A DNA stretch of 64,000 nt, taken from NCBI RefSeq assembly GCF_002878395.1, contig NC_061115.1, positions 55,763,034 to 55,827,033 on the forward strand. Reading direction: 5' to 3'. Within the stretch, counting starts at the first letter, position 1; each line of letters starts with the position of its first letter. The notes below the pieces were generated by a model that had not been told where the DNA came from, searched no databases, and worked only from the letters and a program-made list of their open reading frames with translations. This document shows, piece after piece, positions 24,201 through 36,870 of this stretch. The translations under genes were made by a program, and so were the position numbers. The stretch comes from Capsicum annuum (lineage: Eukaryota > Streptophyta > Magnoliopsida > Solanales > Solanaceae).

Positions 24201-25993
24201 AGGTTTCATGAAGTGTTATGTCGTAGGCTCTTCAAGAGTTCATTGCCTTCTTATTATGATTATTTTCTCCTTATTTTTCAAGGAATATTTCATTTGAAAC
24301 GATTAGTCTACCATGCTTCATGCATGAATAGACTTTGTTCTTGAGAGACATAAAATAGGAGCACTTACAGCTTAAATATGAGATGTGTTTGATATTTGAC
24401 TTGAATTATCTTTTGAATGAGGATCTGATAATAATTCCTAACATACTTCATAGCTGCTTATAATCTCCCCCTTATGTTAGGAAAGCTAACATACATCCTC
24501 CATCTTCTTTGATGGATCTATCTTTGTGCATCATAGTACATTCATTAATCATATACCGCACATCAAAACTATTAGATAGAATAGTTGGTTCAAGACTTTG
24601 AACCAATTGAGGGGAAGAAATAATCATAATTTATTGGTATAATACATACAAGTGTTATTGTATGCAACATCTCATATTTCAGATCAACACATGAAGTTTT
24701 ATTCTCATTAGCAATGGTTTAGCTATTTATCGAAGACATTCAATGTCAAACCATCATCATCAAGATAAGTTTCTTGATTGGACAATCTGAAAATTATGTT
24801 CTTAACTCAATTTTGTTGAGCAAGCAACTTTATGAATGTCAAACTGCAGGTTGACAATGAATGTACATGTGATCATCTTATTGATGTATTTTTTCAACAT
24901 ATCACATGATAGGTGAACGAACCTTTATTCACCTTTAATTCTTTTCAGATTTGAAGGGATCCAATCCCAATATTAGCTGGTCCAACCAACTTATCATGAG
25001 AACAAACGACATAAACAATTCTTGAAGAATCTTTTAGTTCTTCAATACATGCACATCTTCGAGATGTCACAATCGTTCATATCAATTGATGAACTTTTAT
25101 TCTAGTAAACTTCAAGTTTACCATGACATGTGTTTTTGCTTTAGCAAATTTTAGATTTACTATTATTGGAATAAATTTCAGGTTTACTACTTCAGAAGTA
25201 GATTTCAAAATAACTTTTCTCAATTATTCAACCTCTTTCGGAGGTGAGTTGTGATACCATCACAATCAAGTGCACGTTTGCATTAATAAGCTTCTCATTC
25301 CCCAGGAATGGAATATAATCATGCCTTAAGCATATCAAATTATGATAGCTTAGAATCTCTTTCAAAATATTACTACTTCAGGAGCAACTCGAGGCATACA
25401 TATGATCTAGAGAATTTTTCTCTAACATATCTTATGATCATAATACGCGTGCAAAAATATCATCATTTTTATGATCATTATCATATTGTCCATCCATGCG
25501 TATATTCGTGCATTCAATCACTTATTTTCTTTCAGACATTTTATGCATTGCTACCACATACACCTCAAGAATGAAGTAGGTTGTCATATTTCAAACTTAT
25601 AATATATTGCTACCATATTCACTTCAAAGAATGGAGCAAATTCAATGGGTCGAATTTCATGACTTTTCATCAAACACCCATTATTTTGCCTTAGCCATCA
25701 CAATATCATCAATACATGCATTGAGATCCAATCTCAACGTATTATCCAGATAAAGGCGTCTTAGGCATAAATTGATGGGACTTGAACCCAACATATTATC
25801 ATCCCTTTTGATAATATTGTTCTTGAGGAATAAATCAAAAATATAAATGGTTCCAAACCAATTATTTTTTCCTCAAATCCAATAATAATTATATTAGTAG
25901 TAGCAAAAGAAAGATAATATAAAGAATTACTAACCTTGAAATCCTTCATATTTATAATCTCACCTTATTTGGCAGAGTCTCGTGCTGATAACT
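24201..25993 (-). other. Element F 5' internal region, no coding recognised
   Basis: AT-rich sequence in which I recognise no gag, protease or integrase. Next to the right LTR the - strand reads AGTTATCAGCACGAGACTC, a plausible primer site. The rest may be a long leader or replaced sequence. Confidence 0.5.
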
Positions 25994-26238
25994 TGTTATG
26001 AAATAATAAAAAACAAGAAGAAGAGTAGAGAGAATAGAGAGAGTGATTCTTATTTCTCTTCTTGAGGAATGAGAGATCATATGATTGTAAATATAATGAA
26101 CAAAACCCCCCTCTATTTATAGGAGAAATTTACTCCTAGTCTGAGTAAAAGACGGATGCTTCAAATCCTAATAGATATCAAAGTAAATCTTGAAAGATAT
26201 TGATAAACATTCACTATAATGTAAATACATTTATAACA
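25994..26238 (-). repeat. Element F 5' LTR
   Basis: Matches 22636-22870; ends ATTTATAACA followed by the duplicated GTTAG. The putative primer site lies immediately to its left. Confidence 0.85.
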
Positions 26239-26830
26239 GTTAGTCTATTTTTTAATTATCAGTTTAATTATTAGATTGATGGTTAGTTAGTTTTTTTTTT
26301 TAGTTATTTGTTAAATTGTTAGTTTAATTGTTAATGAATTAATTTCTGTGATTATTAATTTAATTGCTAGATAGCTTATTTCTTTGTTGGTATTTTAGAT
26401 TAATTGTAAGTTAGCAATTACTTGATTTATTTATTACTTAAATAAGTTTATTTATTTTAACTCAGTTAACCATATCTAAAGTTCAATTTTCAGTTTAATT
26501 ATTAGTTTAATTTAGTTAGCCATATCTAAAGTTTAATTATTAGTTTGATTTATATTTAAAATTTAATAATTACATTAATTATTAGTTAGTTAATTTTTTA
26601 ATTGTTAGTTTAATTATTAGATTAAAGGTTAGTTAGTTTATTTTTTAATTATACTGTAGTTTAGTTGTTAATTAGTTAATTTTTGTACTCGTTAGTTTAA
26701 TTGCTAGTTAGCTAATTTCTTTGTTGGTGATTTAGTTTAATTGTTAGTTAGAAATTGGTTGATTTATATATTAGTTGAATAAGTTGATTTAGATATGTAG
26801 TGTTAACTTAGTCAACTATGTAAAATGGTG
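26239..26830 (+). repeat. Degenerate 310-340 bp tandem repeat, right part
   Basis: Continuation of the TTAGTTTAATT-rich array. The landmarks at about 26364 and 26701 are repeats of the one at 22451. GCCATATCTAA recurs at about 26465 and 26517 and also at 22570. Confidence 0.65.
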
Positions 26831-26985
26831 TAAAAATATTATCCGCTTATTTATTTGGTCTAAAATGTCCTTTCTGTCTATCTATGGGACCTATAAATGC
26901 CCTTTTCACCTGTCTATTGGGCCTAAAATGTCTTTCTCTTCTGCCTATTGATCCTATTTTGTCCTTTTATTTAAACAAATTACAT
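26830..26985 (+). repeat. Short tandem CCTAAAATGTCC / TCTACCTATTGG repeat
   Basis: Three to four imperfect copies of a unit of about 45 bp containing CTATTGGGCCTAAAATGTC. A second cluster of the same unit, in the same order and ending likewise in TTTGTCC/TTTGCCCTTTTATTTAAA, is at 21425-21560 inside H1. Confidence 0.7.
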
Positions 26986-28468
26986 GAAAAGGTCCTCCTT
27001 AAAACTTAATTATATAAATAATAGTACTTTTTTAATGCTACAAAAATAAAAGTTTTTTTTACATATATAGTCATTTAAAAAAAAATAAAAAAGTTAATTA
27101 TAATTTCTAATTTAATGCTATAACTAATTATCAATTCACCTTAATTTAAGAAATATATTTTCGATCTTCAATTTAAAAGTGGAAAAGATAATTCTTGCTT
27201 TCAAATTTTTTCTCTCTTGTATTCAAAATCCAAATATTTTAATAAAAATTAAGTATTTCATTATTTGCTCGTGTATGTTTCATTTTGTTTTCATGTATGT
27301 TAATCATCTAGTATTATTTTATTATCGTGTATTTTAATTCTAATGTAATTGATTAACCATATTTTTTTATGATTAAATATTTATAAAATAAAAATTATTA
27401 TGTTGAAAGTATAGATATATCATGTGTTTTGTTGTATAAATATAATTCATGTCAAAATTAGATTATTATTATTATTATTATATTTTTGATATAATTTATG
27501 GGTAAATATATCTTATTGAGTCGGAAGTAGTTTTCTTCTTAAAAATTATTTATTAAATATAAATATATATTTCTACATACTCTGGTAGGTTCCTTTCTTC
27601 CTTCTCTTCTGCGCCAACATTTGGGAAAATGGTTCATCCATCGATTTCTGGAGAACAACGTGTTGCATGCACCTGTTGTTTGGAGTCTTAAATTTCTCAA
27701 ATTGAGTTTCGAAATGTCTCAAGTGTGCGCTTTATTTCATCCTATTCTGCTGAGATTTCCTTTCCAATTGTTTTTCCTATTGCATAATTTTAGCTAGCGA
27801 GGTTTTATTAGTGGGTACATGGTAGTTCCTTTGTATTTTTGAATGAAGAACTTGTTCAATTTCACATGCATCGGGATATTCAATTTACACATTCATACAT
27901 CAATGGTGTTTGATAATATGCCTAAATCAACTATCTTTTTAAAAAATAATCTCTCTATTGACAGGTGTTCTATACTATACTGATCTATTTTCCAGCAATT
28001 TCAGATATGAAAGGCGATGTAGTAAATTGACTCGTCAAATGAATAATTGTCTTTTTTTTGGTAGTATCATGTATGTGTTTGGAAGTTAAGTTGCTCAGCC
28101 TCTTGAAAAGTATTGCCGAACCCTGCACCGCTTTTGAAGGGCCCGATGACATTTTAAGAGTCCGAGCAATATAGTTTGGAGGTATGATTTTTCTTTCTTT
28201 TTAAGTTTCAAGGTTTTCATGTGTAATAGTGTGGCCATATTCTTCAAATGCTGTAAAATCTTAACCCTAATCTTCCATTCTGCAACCATGTGTCCTTGAG
28301 TTGGTTTAAACTATGTTTTATCACTTTGTCGATCGATTAAGTTGACTTTGTAGAGTACCATCTATCGAGGTGTGATGTTTCACTTTCTTCGTCCAAAGTA
28401 GAACAGTTTTTGAATTAGTGTACTTCTTATTGGTGAAAGGATCCAAGTCATATTTAGAAAATTTTTAA
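26986..28468. other. AT-rich intergenic, nothing recognised
   Basis: No coding domain, RNA or LTR seen. A short ATT microsatellite lies at 27462-27481. It may be part of Helitron H2, whose 5' end I could not find. Confidence 0.4.
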
Positions 28469-30126
28469 ATATTCATCTTGTGGAAAAAATCATATCTATT
28501 ATACATGGGACAAAGTGAGAAGGTTAGCTTTGGGATTGACTTTTAATTATTATAACTTGAGTCTGATCATATTTTTGAATGGCATTACTGATTTTTATGC
28601 TGCTTTTGTTATTTTGTGAATGTCCTCGATTCAGAATGCGCTTTTACCCATCTTATTTGAAAGAAAAAGCATCATGAGTCTTTGGATCTAAATTAATTTA
28701 CAATACCAGCTCTGAATGATACTTAACATCTGATGCAGTGACAATTCTGAATGATTTTTCATTGTGCCTTCATATTCACCATCTCCATCTTTACCATCTT
28801 CACGACAACGGCATCAGCGCCATCATCATCATCGTGGATTCATTTGAGATCAATTCTATTTGTTGTTGCTCACTCTTCACCAACTTACTGTTCTTCCTTT
28901 TTCTCTGATCCGTGAGTCTCTCGAGCCTCTTTCACTTTCTATACTACTTTGATCTACTTATCAGTTATTCATTTCACTGTAGTTTCTCCGTTCAGCTAAC
29001 ATTTCACTTAAGTTTGGTGTTTTTCCTCTCATATCTCGATCAAACATCAGATTACAAGAACCGTTTCTTTTTTCGTGTCCTTTTTATTTTATTTTTAATT
29101 TTCATTTGCATTTTTTCTGAATCAAAAATTGAAACTACATATTTGTTCATTCAGTTTAACTAGTAAGCCCGTGATTTTTGTTGGTACACATAATAGTGTT
29201 TATGCTCCTTTCCTTTCTTTAGCTTCCAAAGATGTACCACGGGGTTGTTGATTATAATCTTTTAGGTCTACCCGTTTTCATCTTTTTTACTATTCATAGT
29301 TTGTGAATTTGAATTTCTCAATGCGTGAAATAACTAAATATTTATGATTTATATAGTTGGAATATAATGATTGCAAAATTTTGATTTCACAGGTTTCAAA
29401 AAGTGGAAATTGCTCTAGGTGTGAAAAAGAGCACACTACTTCAATTATTGGAGGTTATTTGTTTTCCTCTTTCTTTTATTATGGAAATTTTGATGGAGTT
29501 TTGTTAGTTTTCCATCTTTAGATTCTTCTTTTTGCTGGATATTCATCTTGTTGAAAAAATCATATCTATTATAAATAGAACAATGTGAGAAGGTTAGCTT
29601 TAGGATTGACTTTTTAATTGTTATAACTTGAGTCTGATCATATTTTTGGCTGGTCTTACTGATTTATGCTTCTTTTGTTATTTTGTGAATGTCTTCATTT
29701 CGGAATGCGCTTTTATCCATCTTATTTGAAAGAAAAACATCATGAGTCTTTCAATCTAAATTAATTTGCAATACCAGCTCCGAATGATACTTATCATCTG
29801 ATGCAATGACAATTCTGAATGAATTTTCATTGTACCTTCACCTTCACCTTCTCCATCTTCACAATCTTCGATGACAACAGTATCGGTTCCATCATTATTG
29901 TCGTGGATTTATTTGAAATTAGTTCTATTTGTTGTTTCTCACTCTTCACCAGCTTACTGTTCTTCCTCTGATCGGTAAGTCTCTCGAGCCTCTTTCACTT
30001 TTTATACTACTTCGATCTACTTATCAGTTATTCATTTCACTGTAGTTTCTCGATTCAACTAATATTTCAGTTAACTTTAGTGTTTTTCGTCTCAGATCTC
30101 AATCAAACATCAGATTACAAGAACCA
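28469..30126 (+). repeat. 590-bp direct duplication (28469-29065 and 29539-30126)
   Basis: Both copies start ATATTCATCTTGT and end CAGATTACAAGAACC. They share CAGCTCYGAATGATACTTA, a TTCACCATCTCC-like pyrimidine stretch and CTCTCGAGCCTCTTTCAC, with scattered substitutions and small indels. About 470 bp of unrelated sequence lies between them. The CT-rich content and GTAAGTCTCTCGAG-like words resemble a captured 5' UTR/intron, but no coding frame is supported. Confidence 0.8.
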
Positions 30127-31518
30127 TTCAACAAGATTCTCTTAATCTCTTTGATTCTTATGAGTCTATCTCATTTATGTATATGAAGAGGTGTGAAAAG
30201 TGTGATGAGAGAAAGGGGGACATATATCTGTCGTCCACGTGGCATTGTCCTTTGGCTTGCTTCCCACAAATCCAAACCCCCACCTACTTGACGAAGGGTA
30301 ACTCCGTTATTTACATTTCCGCTTTATGCTTAAAATGGGTCTTTACCATAAAGTTCACGAGGTATTCTATAATTCCAGGACTTACATTTTTATTAGTCAG
30401 TAATGATTAGATTAGAGGATGGTCAAACTAGCTTATAAACTTGTTAGCTTATTAATGTGATTGCTGAATATTTTAAGTGCTTATACATCAAGTGCCTATA
30501 AACTAATATCAGTCAAAAGTCATAAGTTGGTCACCCCTAATGTACGATTTTTCAGCTTGCTAGTCTTAATAGAACTTATAAACCTATGATTTTTAAGCTC
30601 TCATCTCAGAATAGTATTCTTTTCCTTCTTATTTTACTTTTCTTCTTCAACAATTGGCAGTTTGTAAAGCTTTTCAATGGATATTCAGAGGACAACAAAG
30701 AAAATGGTATTCGATTTTGAAAATACAGTCATCTCATTAAAGGATTCTTCAAGATGTCACATAATGCTTATTTACCTCAGAAGAATCTTCAGAAAAGGGT
30801 TGTATATTTGTGCAACGAATGACGCGTAACAATGAATCAAGGATTACCTTGTTTTTCATTGTTCATAGTTCTGGGAACTGCTTCGACAAATTTTAGGAAC
30901 GAGTTGGGTAACGCCTAGGGGTCTACGAGATGAGTTTTGTTTGTCGGAAGGTTGTGGAATGACAGAAACAAAGACGTTTGACGGTAAGTCTATATTTATA
31001 CAATTTTGAAAGTTTTTTCTTCTTGTGGGTACCAGTAGCATAATTGCAGGCAAAAAAGGTAGTAGAAACAGGAAAACTAAGATACAACAGACACATTTTT
31101 CTACTGATATGAGTTGAATTAAAGGGTCCTCAAATATTGTGGGATTTTTAGAAACTTTTATTTTCAACGTTGAACCTCTTCTCAACTTTTGTTTTCAGGT
31201 CATGAAAGAGTTTCATTCTCTAAAACAAATCAAAGGACATGAACAAATTACTTTGGTGACATACTATGGCTTTCCGGAGAAGGGCAATGTGTCCAGAATT
31301 TGGTAAAAGTTAATTGAACTCAAACTTGACTTTTCTTTTCAGTGTATACCCTACTGAAACAATCTATAAGTTTACAGTTTATGCCTTTCTGAAAAGTTCA
31401 AAATTATAACTCTTGTAATTTGTACCACAACTGGATATATACAATATGAAGCATGTTATGTAAATATTAAGTTAATCATGTTTTCATTATTTGGTTACTC
31501 ATATGATGGTGGAAATGT
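30127..31518. other. Noncoding stretch before Helitron H2 terminus
   Basis: AT-rich; the open frames on both strands (for example 31185-30856, -) show no domain I recognise. Probably interior of Helitron H2. Confidence 0.4.
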
Positions 31519-31548
31519 CCGTGCATCGCATGGGCACGGGCCATCTAG
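31519..31548 (+). mobile_element. Helitron H2 3' terminus
   Basis: CCGTGC (31519-31524) pairs with GCACGG (31534-31539), followed six bases on by CTAG (31545-31548) and a host T. A short hairpin just before CTRR-T is the diagnostic Helitron 3' end. The element body lies to the left and includes at least part of 28469-31518; its 5' TC end was not found. Confidence 0.65.
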
Positions 31549-31550
31549 TA

Positions 31551-32769
31551 ACTATATATAAGGGAGAATCTTTGAATTGGTAGTCCTCACATAATTTTTT
31601 TTATCCATTTTAACCCTAATTAAATTTTAATGACTTTGTAAGCTTTCATCCATTTTAGTAAATTTGAATAATTATATGGACTTATTAAAGGTCGTGCAAA
31701 AAGTGATGAGTAATAAAATAAGTGATAATGACACCATGCAAGATCTTTATCTAACCAATTAAAAATTAATTCAGAATTTGTGGTCTTTTTTTATGTGGAA
31801 ATTACTATTAGATATTAATTTTGGTAGTCCTCACAATGGTATTTTAGGTATTTCAGTTTTGTTTTTTGTTAAGCAAAAATTATTACACATGACAATTAAT
31901 GATGTGTTTTTCTAATATGTTTTCATTTATGACCTTATTATTTTTGTGAAGACCATTTCACTTTTATTATTGGCCTCTTCTTGTCACTTATTAAATCATC
32001 TTTAGTTAAAACTCCATTTATCTTTAATTAACAATCACTTTAGCTCAAAAACACCAATCCAAATCATTTTTAATACAAAATTAAAGTTTGCATTGATTTT
32101 CAGCGACACTCTTATAGTTCTTATTGATATTGTACAATTTTCAAAAGACAATAATAAATAGGATAACTTAATCAATAATACCTTGTACATATTATTTTTC
32201 TTAGAAAACATGAAGAAAGATGCAATCATAATGAAAATGGGATGGATAAGATATTCTTTGGGGGAGCGGGAAGGGGTGTAAAACGTAAATGAATATAAGA
32301 TGAGAAAAATGAATTATGCAAAAACTCTTGCTACAGGAAATAATGAATTAAATTAAAACTAAATAAATATTAAAAAAAAATATTTCTATATATAAGTAAA
32401 CATTTAGATACTCACAAAATCATAAAAATATAAATAGTTTTTATTTATGATCTTTGTCAAATTATAATTATTTAATTATTTAAATCATGTTATTTTACAA
32501 ATATTGAATTGCTTTTGGCTCTTTGATATATTCTAATTCTCTGGTAATACGTTCTTATTCACAAATATTTTTTTTCTTAAAAATTATCTACCTACGTATT
32601 TAAAAACTTTAACAATTAGGAAAACTTATTAACATGACATGTTTGATATATCATTAATAATATTATTTATAAAAGCAAAAAATATATAACAAATTACATT
32701 TTAAATTAAAATTAGTTGTTTTATATCTTAAGTTTGGGTTCGTACTTAGCACGGGCCTCATGGAACTAG
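31551..32769 (+). mobile_element. Helitron H3, short non-autonomous
   Basis: Starts in TATATATAAGGGAGAATC right after the end of H2 and ends with a hairpin GGTTCGT (32737-32743) / ACGGGCC (32751-32757, two G-U pairs), then CTAG (32766-32769) and T. It is homologous, in inverse orientation, to H4: both start TATATATAAGRGAGAAT and share GGTAGTCC, then AAAGTGATGAGT. About 1.2 kb, no coding capacity. Confidence 0.6.
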
Positions 32770-32781
32770 TACATATATATA

Positions 32782-32920
32782 GTAAAAATTACATATATAA
32801 CGACATGTTTACTAGTATTTACTAAAAATCCCAACTATTTTTAAAATTTCATAAAATCTCAACTTTTGACCTTTGATGATACATGTTAATTAACTTAGAT
32901 ACATACTACGGATACAAGTT
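32782..32920 (+). repeat. MULE left terminal inverted repeat
   Basis: Aligns imperfectly with the reverse complement of 51110-51231; shared blocks include AAAAATTAC, ACTAAAAATC and TAAAAT. It carries three GATACA hexamers (32878, 32898, 32911), the last as GATACAAGTTTA, which is also in the right repeat. Confidence 0.7.
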
Positions 32921-33172
32921 TAATTAAACAAACTAGCACGTTTTAAGGGAGGTAACAAATAACTTAGCATTAAAACAATAATTAAACTAACTAATTAAGG
33001 TAAAAGCAAAATAAAATTTCACGATTTATGGTAATTAATTTGTTATTCCACCATTCTAACCAAAAGCCTTTCCATAATCTGTTTTGAAATTGCAAACACT
33101 TCATACGGCTTGTTCAAAAAATTCATACCATCATTTTTTTGTTGATTTGTTAATCTTGTTTGTGTATTTGAA

Positions 33173-35930
33173 ATGAATATTTCGATGTTGTTACATTATT
33201 TCGGTGTTTGGGTTAACGAAATAAACTATGTGGGCTATAAGAGCGATGGAATCGTGATCAGTGAACATGTAACTTAAAAAAATTGATTTCGACAATTGTC
33301 AGTGAACTAGAAATCGATGAAACCCAAAAAAAATCGAGGCTCGTTACATTGTTGAAGGAAATGTTTGTCCGTTGTTGATTCATAACGAAATAAGTGTGAA
33401 ACTGTATGTCGAAATTAAGAAAACAGAGCGTGGTTTTGGGACGTATCTACGTATCATCACTACCTTAGATAAGTTTGCTAGTAAAATGATGTTCGATGGA
33501 AAAATTGGTGCAGTAATGTGTTTGGAAAGTCCATCAGAAAAAGTTGTGAAAATAATTAGTTATAAATGTAATTCTTCTGCTCCTTTGCCTTTGTTGGATA
33601 GGAAGGGGAACAAGATCATTACTGATTGCAAACATAGTGATGTTAAGGTTGGGCAATTCTACAAGGACAAGTATACTCTAATTTCGGTTATGGCATGATT
33701 TGCAATTGAGCATTCCTTCGATTTTTATGCCAAAAGATCGGACAAGAAAAGGTATGTTATGTTTTTTATGTATCAGTTGTTGTTAATTATCTTTGCATTA
33801 ATATAATTTTGTATCTAACGTTTAGTTGATTATTGTTGTACAAAAAAAAATTTGTCCTTATGTTATTAAGGTTGAGATACATTTTGTTATGCTAATGATA
33901 CATTTTGCTCATCTTGTATATGAGTTTATGAACTTCTGTATAATTATGTTTCTTGTTGTGTTGTAATTTTGTCTATATCTACATACGAAACAAACATAAT
34001 AGTTTTGTTTTCATTGATTCAGCTATGTCCTACAATGCCGTTCGGAGGATTGTGTTTGGATGTTTAAAGCATCATTTCGTCGGGGGAATGAAATTTTTAA
34101 AGTTAGATTTTTTCAAGATGTCCATACATGCCTGTTGAAAGACCGAGTTTTTACTCAACTTCAAGCTATAGTTGGGTTTGTTAGTAGTATTGCTACTCTA
34201 AAATTTGTCAATTATAAGAGAATACACACCCGAATGATATAATCGAAGATATTAAAAATACTTTTGGTGTAGACATTAACTATCAGAAGGCTTGGAGGGC
34301 TAAAGAACGTGTGGTTAATATGTTAAGGGGAAAGCCTGCGGATTATCGACAAATGACTAGATATATATACATGTTAAATTCCGTATATCCAGATTCACAT
34401 ATTAGAATGCATAAATCGGAGGATAATAAATTCATGTATTTGTTCGTTGCATTGCAACCTTTGAAGAGTGGATTTGAGCATTGCAAGCCTATTGTGGTTG
34501 ATGGTGCGCAATTGAGTGGAGCATATAAAGGTACATTTGTTTTCGCAAGCACTCTTGATGGAGTAGGTAATTTATATTTATTTGTATGTACAGTTATTTT
34601 GTAATGTCATTCATATCATAATTTGTATTATTTGTTATTTTTTTATTTGAGAAATAGTTTACTTATATCAGCTTCATTAGTTTTTTTATTATCAAAATTG
34701 TAGGACGCATTATGCCGCTTGCGTATGGTGTTGTTGACAGTGAAAATGATAAATTGTGGATTTGATTTTTTGAGAATTTTAGAATTATTTTTGGAGAGCG
34801 CGACAGTATATGTGTTGTGTCCGACCGTCATGAAAGCATAATAAAGGTTGTCAGCATTGTATATCTGAATGTGCCACACCGTGCATGTATTTGGCACTTG
34901 TGAAATAATATTTGCACAAATTTCAGGAAGAGTAAAGATAGACTTAGCGATATTTATTATGCTATGGCCAAGGCATATCGTAAAGATGATTTTGACTTTT
35001 TTTGGAATCAAGTTGGGAAGATTGATCAGAGGGAAAAGTCTTATCTTGAGGATGTTAGATTTGAAAAGTGGGCACGCTTGTATGCACCTGTTAACCGAGG
35101 TAGAATAATAACTTCAAATATAGCGGAGTGTATAAATGGTAAACTGAAGCTAGCACGTGAGTTGCCGATAATCGAATTTCTGGAACAGACTAGAAAATTA
35201 TTTGAAAAGTGGAATTGCAAGTATTGAGAAGGAGCATCTTATGCAAACACGTCACTGCATAGTAGATTCGAAGGATTTATTCATCTAAATACTTCAAAAT
35301 CTTTAAGGCGTAAGGTTAGTTTAGATGTTTTCTTTTGTTTTACATATTATATAATGTTTGATTCATATTACAGGATACTATTTGTTTTAAAATTTTATTT
35401 TAAAAAATGTTACAGTAAACTCATCAATTATTTTTTTGAAGTGATACAAAAATACTATAAAGAAGATCTATATGTATTGATGTGTTAACATATTATGATT
35501 AATCTTGTAGGTTAGTGCGCCATCAATATATGTGTATTCTGTTTACGATGACGGCAGGAAGTACATAGTATGTCTTGATAGGAGGACTTTCAGTTGTGGT
35601 AGATTCCAATTGGACGAGATAACATGTGAACAAGCGATTGCGGTTCTAAATAAGCAAGCATGTAGTTGAGATGGAGCTTTATTGCTCAGAGTTTTACTAT
35701 CTTGAAACATTAAGGAAGACATATGAAGAATCAATATTTTCAATGTCCAATAAGAAGGACTGGATTGTGCCACAAGAAGTTATGGACGAAGTTGTGTTAC
35801 CACCAAATTATAAAAGTCCACCTGGAAGGCCAAAGAAAAACAGGCATAAGAAATCAGTAATTGTTGCGGGAGATGTGGTTATGAAGGTCACAACAGACGT
35901 ACTTGTAACTTCTTTCCAAAGGAAGAGTGA
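33173..35930 (+). pseudogene. MULE transposase (MuDR type), four exons, broken
   Basis: It would cut and reinsert the MULE in the nucleus. Exons inferred: 33173-33751, 34023-34566, 34704-35314, 35511-35930, with GT-AG introns of 271, 137 and 196 bp. Exon 1 starts MNISMLLHYFGVWVNE. Exon 2 has the zinc-binding domain (YVLQCRSEDCVWMF ... HTC) and the start of the MULE catalytic domain (PIVVDGAQLSGAYKG). Exon 3 has PLAYGVVDSEND, then RACIWHL and FEKWARLYAP. Exon 4 has a damaged SWIM finger (first Cys is Phe, final His is Gln) and an intact CCHC knuckle near 35868-35910. Defects: Trp codons changed to TGA near 33696, 34765 and 34903, and frameshifts near 34220, 35225 and in exon 4. Confidence 0.85.
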
Positions 35931-35944
35931 CAATGTAGTTAACT

Positions 35945-36870
35945 GATGAATAATGTTGAATAATTTCTCAGCTTGTTGCTGGATTTTTTATCTCTTTGAT
36001 TCGACATTTTAATTGATGATATTGTTGCTTTTTAAATTTTTTCAAAAAAATAGTTACCGAAATAAATAGTTGTTTTCGTTCCTTTGTTAATTATTTATAT
36101 ATATTTTCAAGATGTATTTTGTCGTGACACATCATATAGAAATTAAGATATATTGAACTGATAATGTTATTAAATTGTATATTAGTAGTTCTGTCATAGT
36201 AAATGATTGAAAAGAGATACATTTTTATAGGATGTATCTCCCATAAATTTATAGATACAAGTTTACAAAATTTGTATCAATTGTAAAATATAATTTTTCA
36301 ATATTATTATGATTTATTACTATAAGTTCTGCTATAATTTGTTATGTAGGTTAGAGACAAACATGTATTCGGATTAACAAAAAACGGTTATAGATACATA
36401 ATAATGTAATATTTTGTTGGTTACTATTATTATATAGTAAAATATGTTTTCTTATACTAGATACATACAATTTAATAAGATGTATCTCATATAATTTTAT
36501 AGATACAAGTTTAAATAATTTTTATCACTTGTAAAATCTAATATGTCAATAGTTTTAAGAGATAGTACTATTAAGTTCTGCTATAATTTGTTATGCACGT
36601 TAGAGACAACATGTCTTAGTAGGAACAAAAAACAGTTATAGATCCTAAATAATGCAATGTTGTGAACGTTACTACCATTATATTTTAATGTATGTTTCAT
36701 TATTTTAGATACATAAAATTGTAAAATATTGTAAAATATGTATCTAATACAATGTCTTAATAAAGTGTAAGAAAAACGTATATCAAAATATAAATATATC
36801 TTTAAATACTTTAGCATTGCGTTATAATGGGTGACAAAGTAGAAATATTTAATCATTAAAGAAATATAAT
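35945..36870 (+). repeat. 248-bp tandem repeat with TGTATC/GATACA words
   Basis: GATGTATCTC at 36231 recurs at 36479, and the start of a third unit is at 36737. Units share TTATAGATACAAGTTT, AAGTTCTGCTATAATTTG and TTAGAGACAA. Between the two convergent MULE genes; no coding. Rest of the spacer is AT-rich. Confidence 0.8.

Larger units (their letters stand above)
22636..26238 (-). mobile_element. Element F: rearranged Ty1/copia element
   Basis: LTRs of 235 bp (22636-22870) and 245 bp (25994-26238) in direct orientation, with the perfect 5-bp duplication GTTAG at 22631-22635 and 26239-26243. The inner edge of the left LTR has CTCCCCCTT (a polypurine tract on the - strand), so transcription runs right to left. 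Inside are RNase H and the Pol C-terminus, scraps of RT, and a long 5' half with no recognisable gag or integrase. At 3.6 kb it is short for an autonomous copia element. Confidence 0.85.

Noticed and set aside
27968..27990. TCTATACTATACTGATC as the 5' end of Helitron H2
   Set aside because: Resembles a Helitron start but is not preceded by A, and no supporting homology to another copy is visible here.
30856..31185. 109-codon open frame on the - strand with a hydrophobic segment
   Set aside because: No domain or context; lies in a probable Helitron interior. A hydrophobic stretch alone is not evidence of a gene.
34643..35011. 122-codon open frame on the - strand
   Set aside because: It is antisense to transposase exon 3, which has clear domain content; no recognisable protein on this strand.
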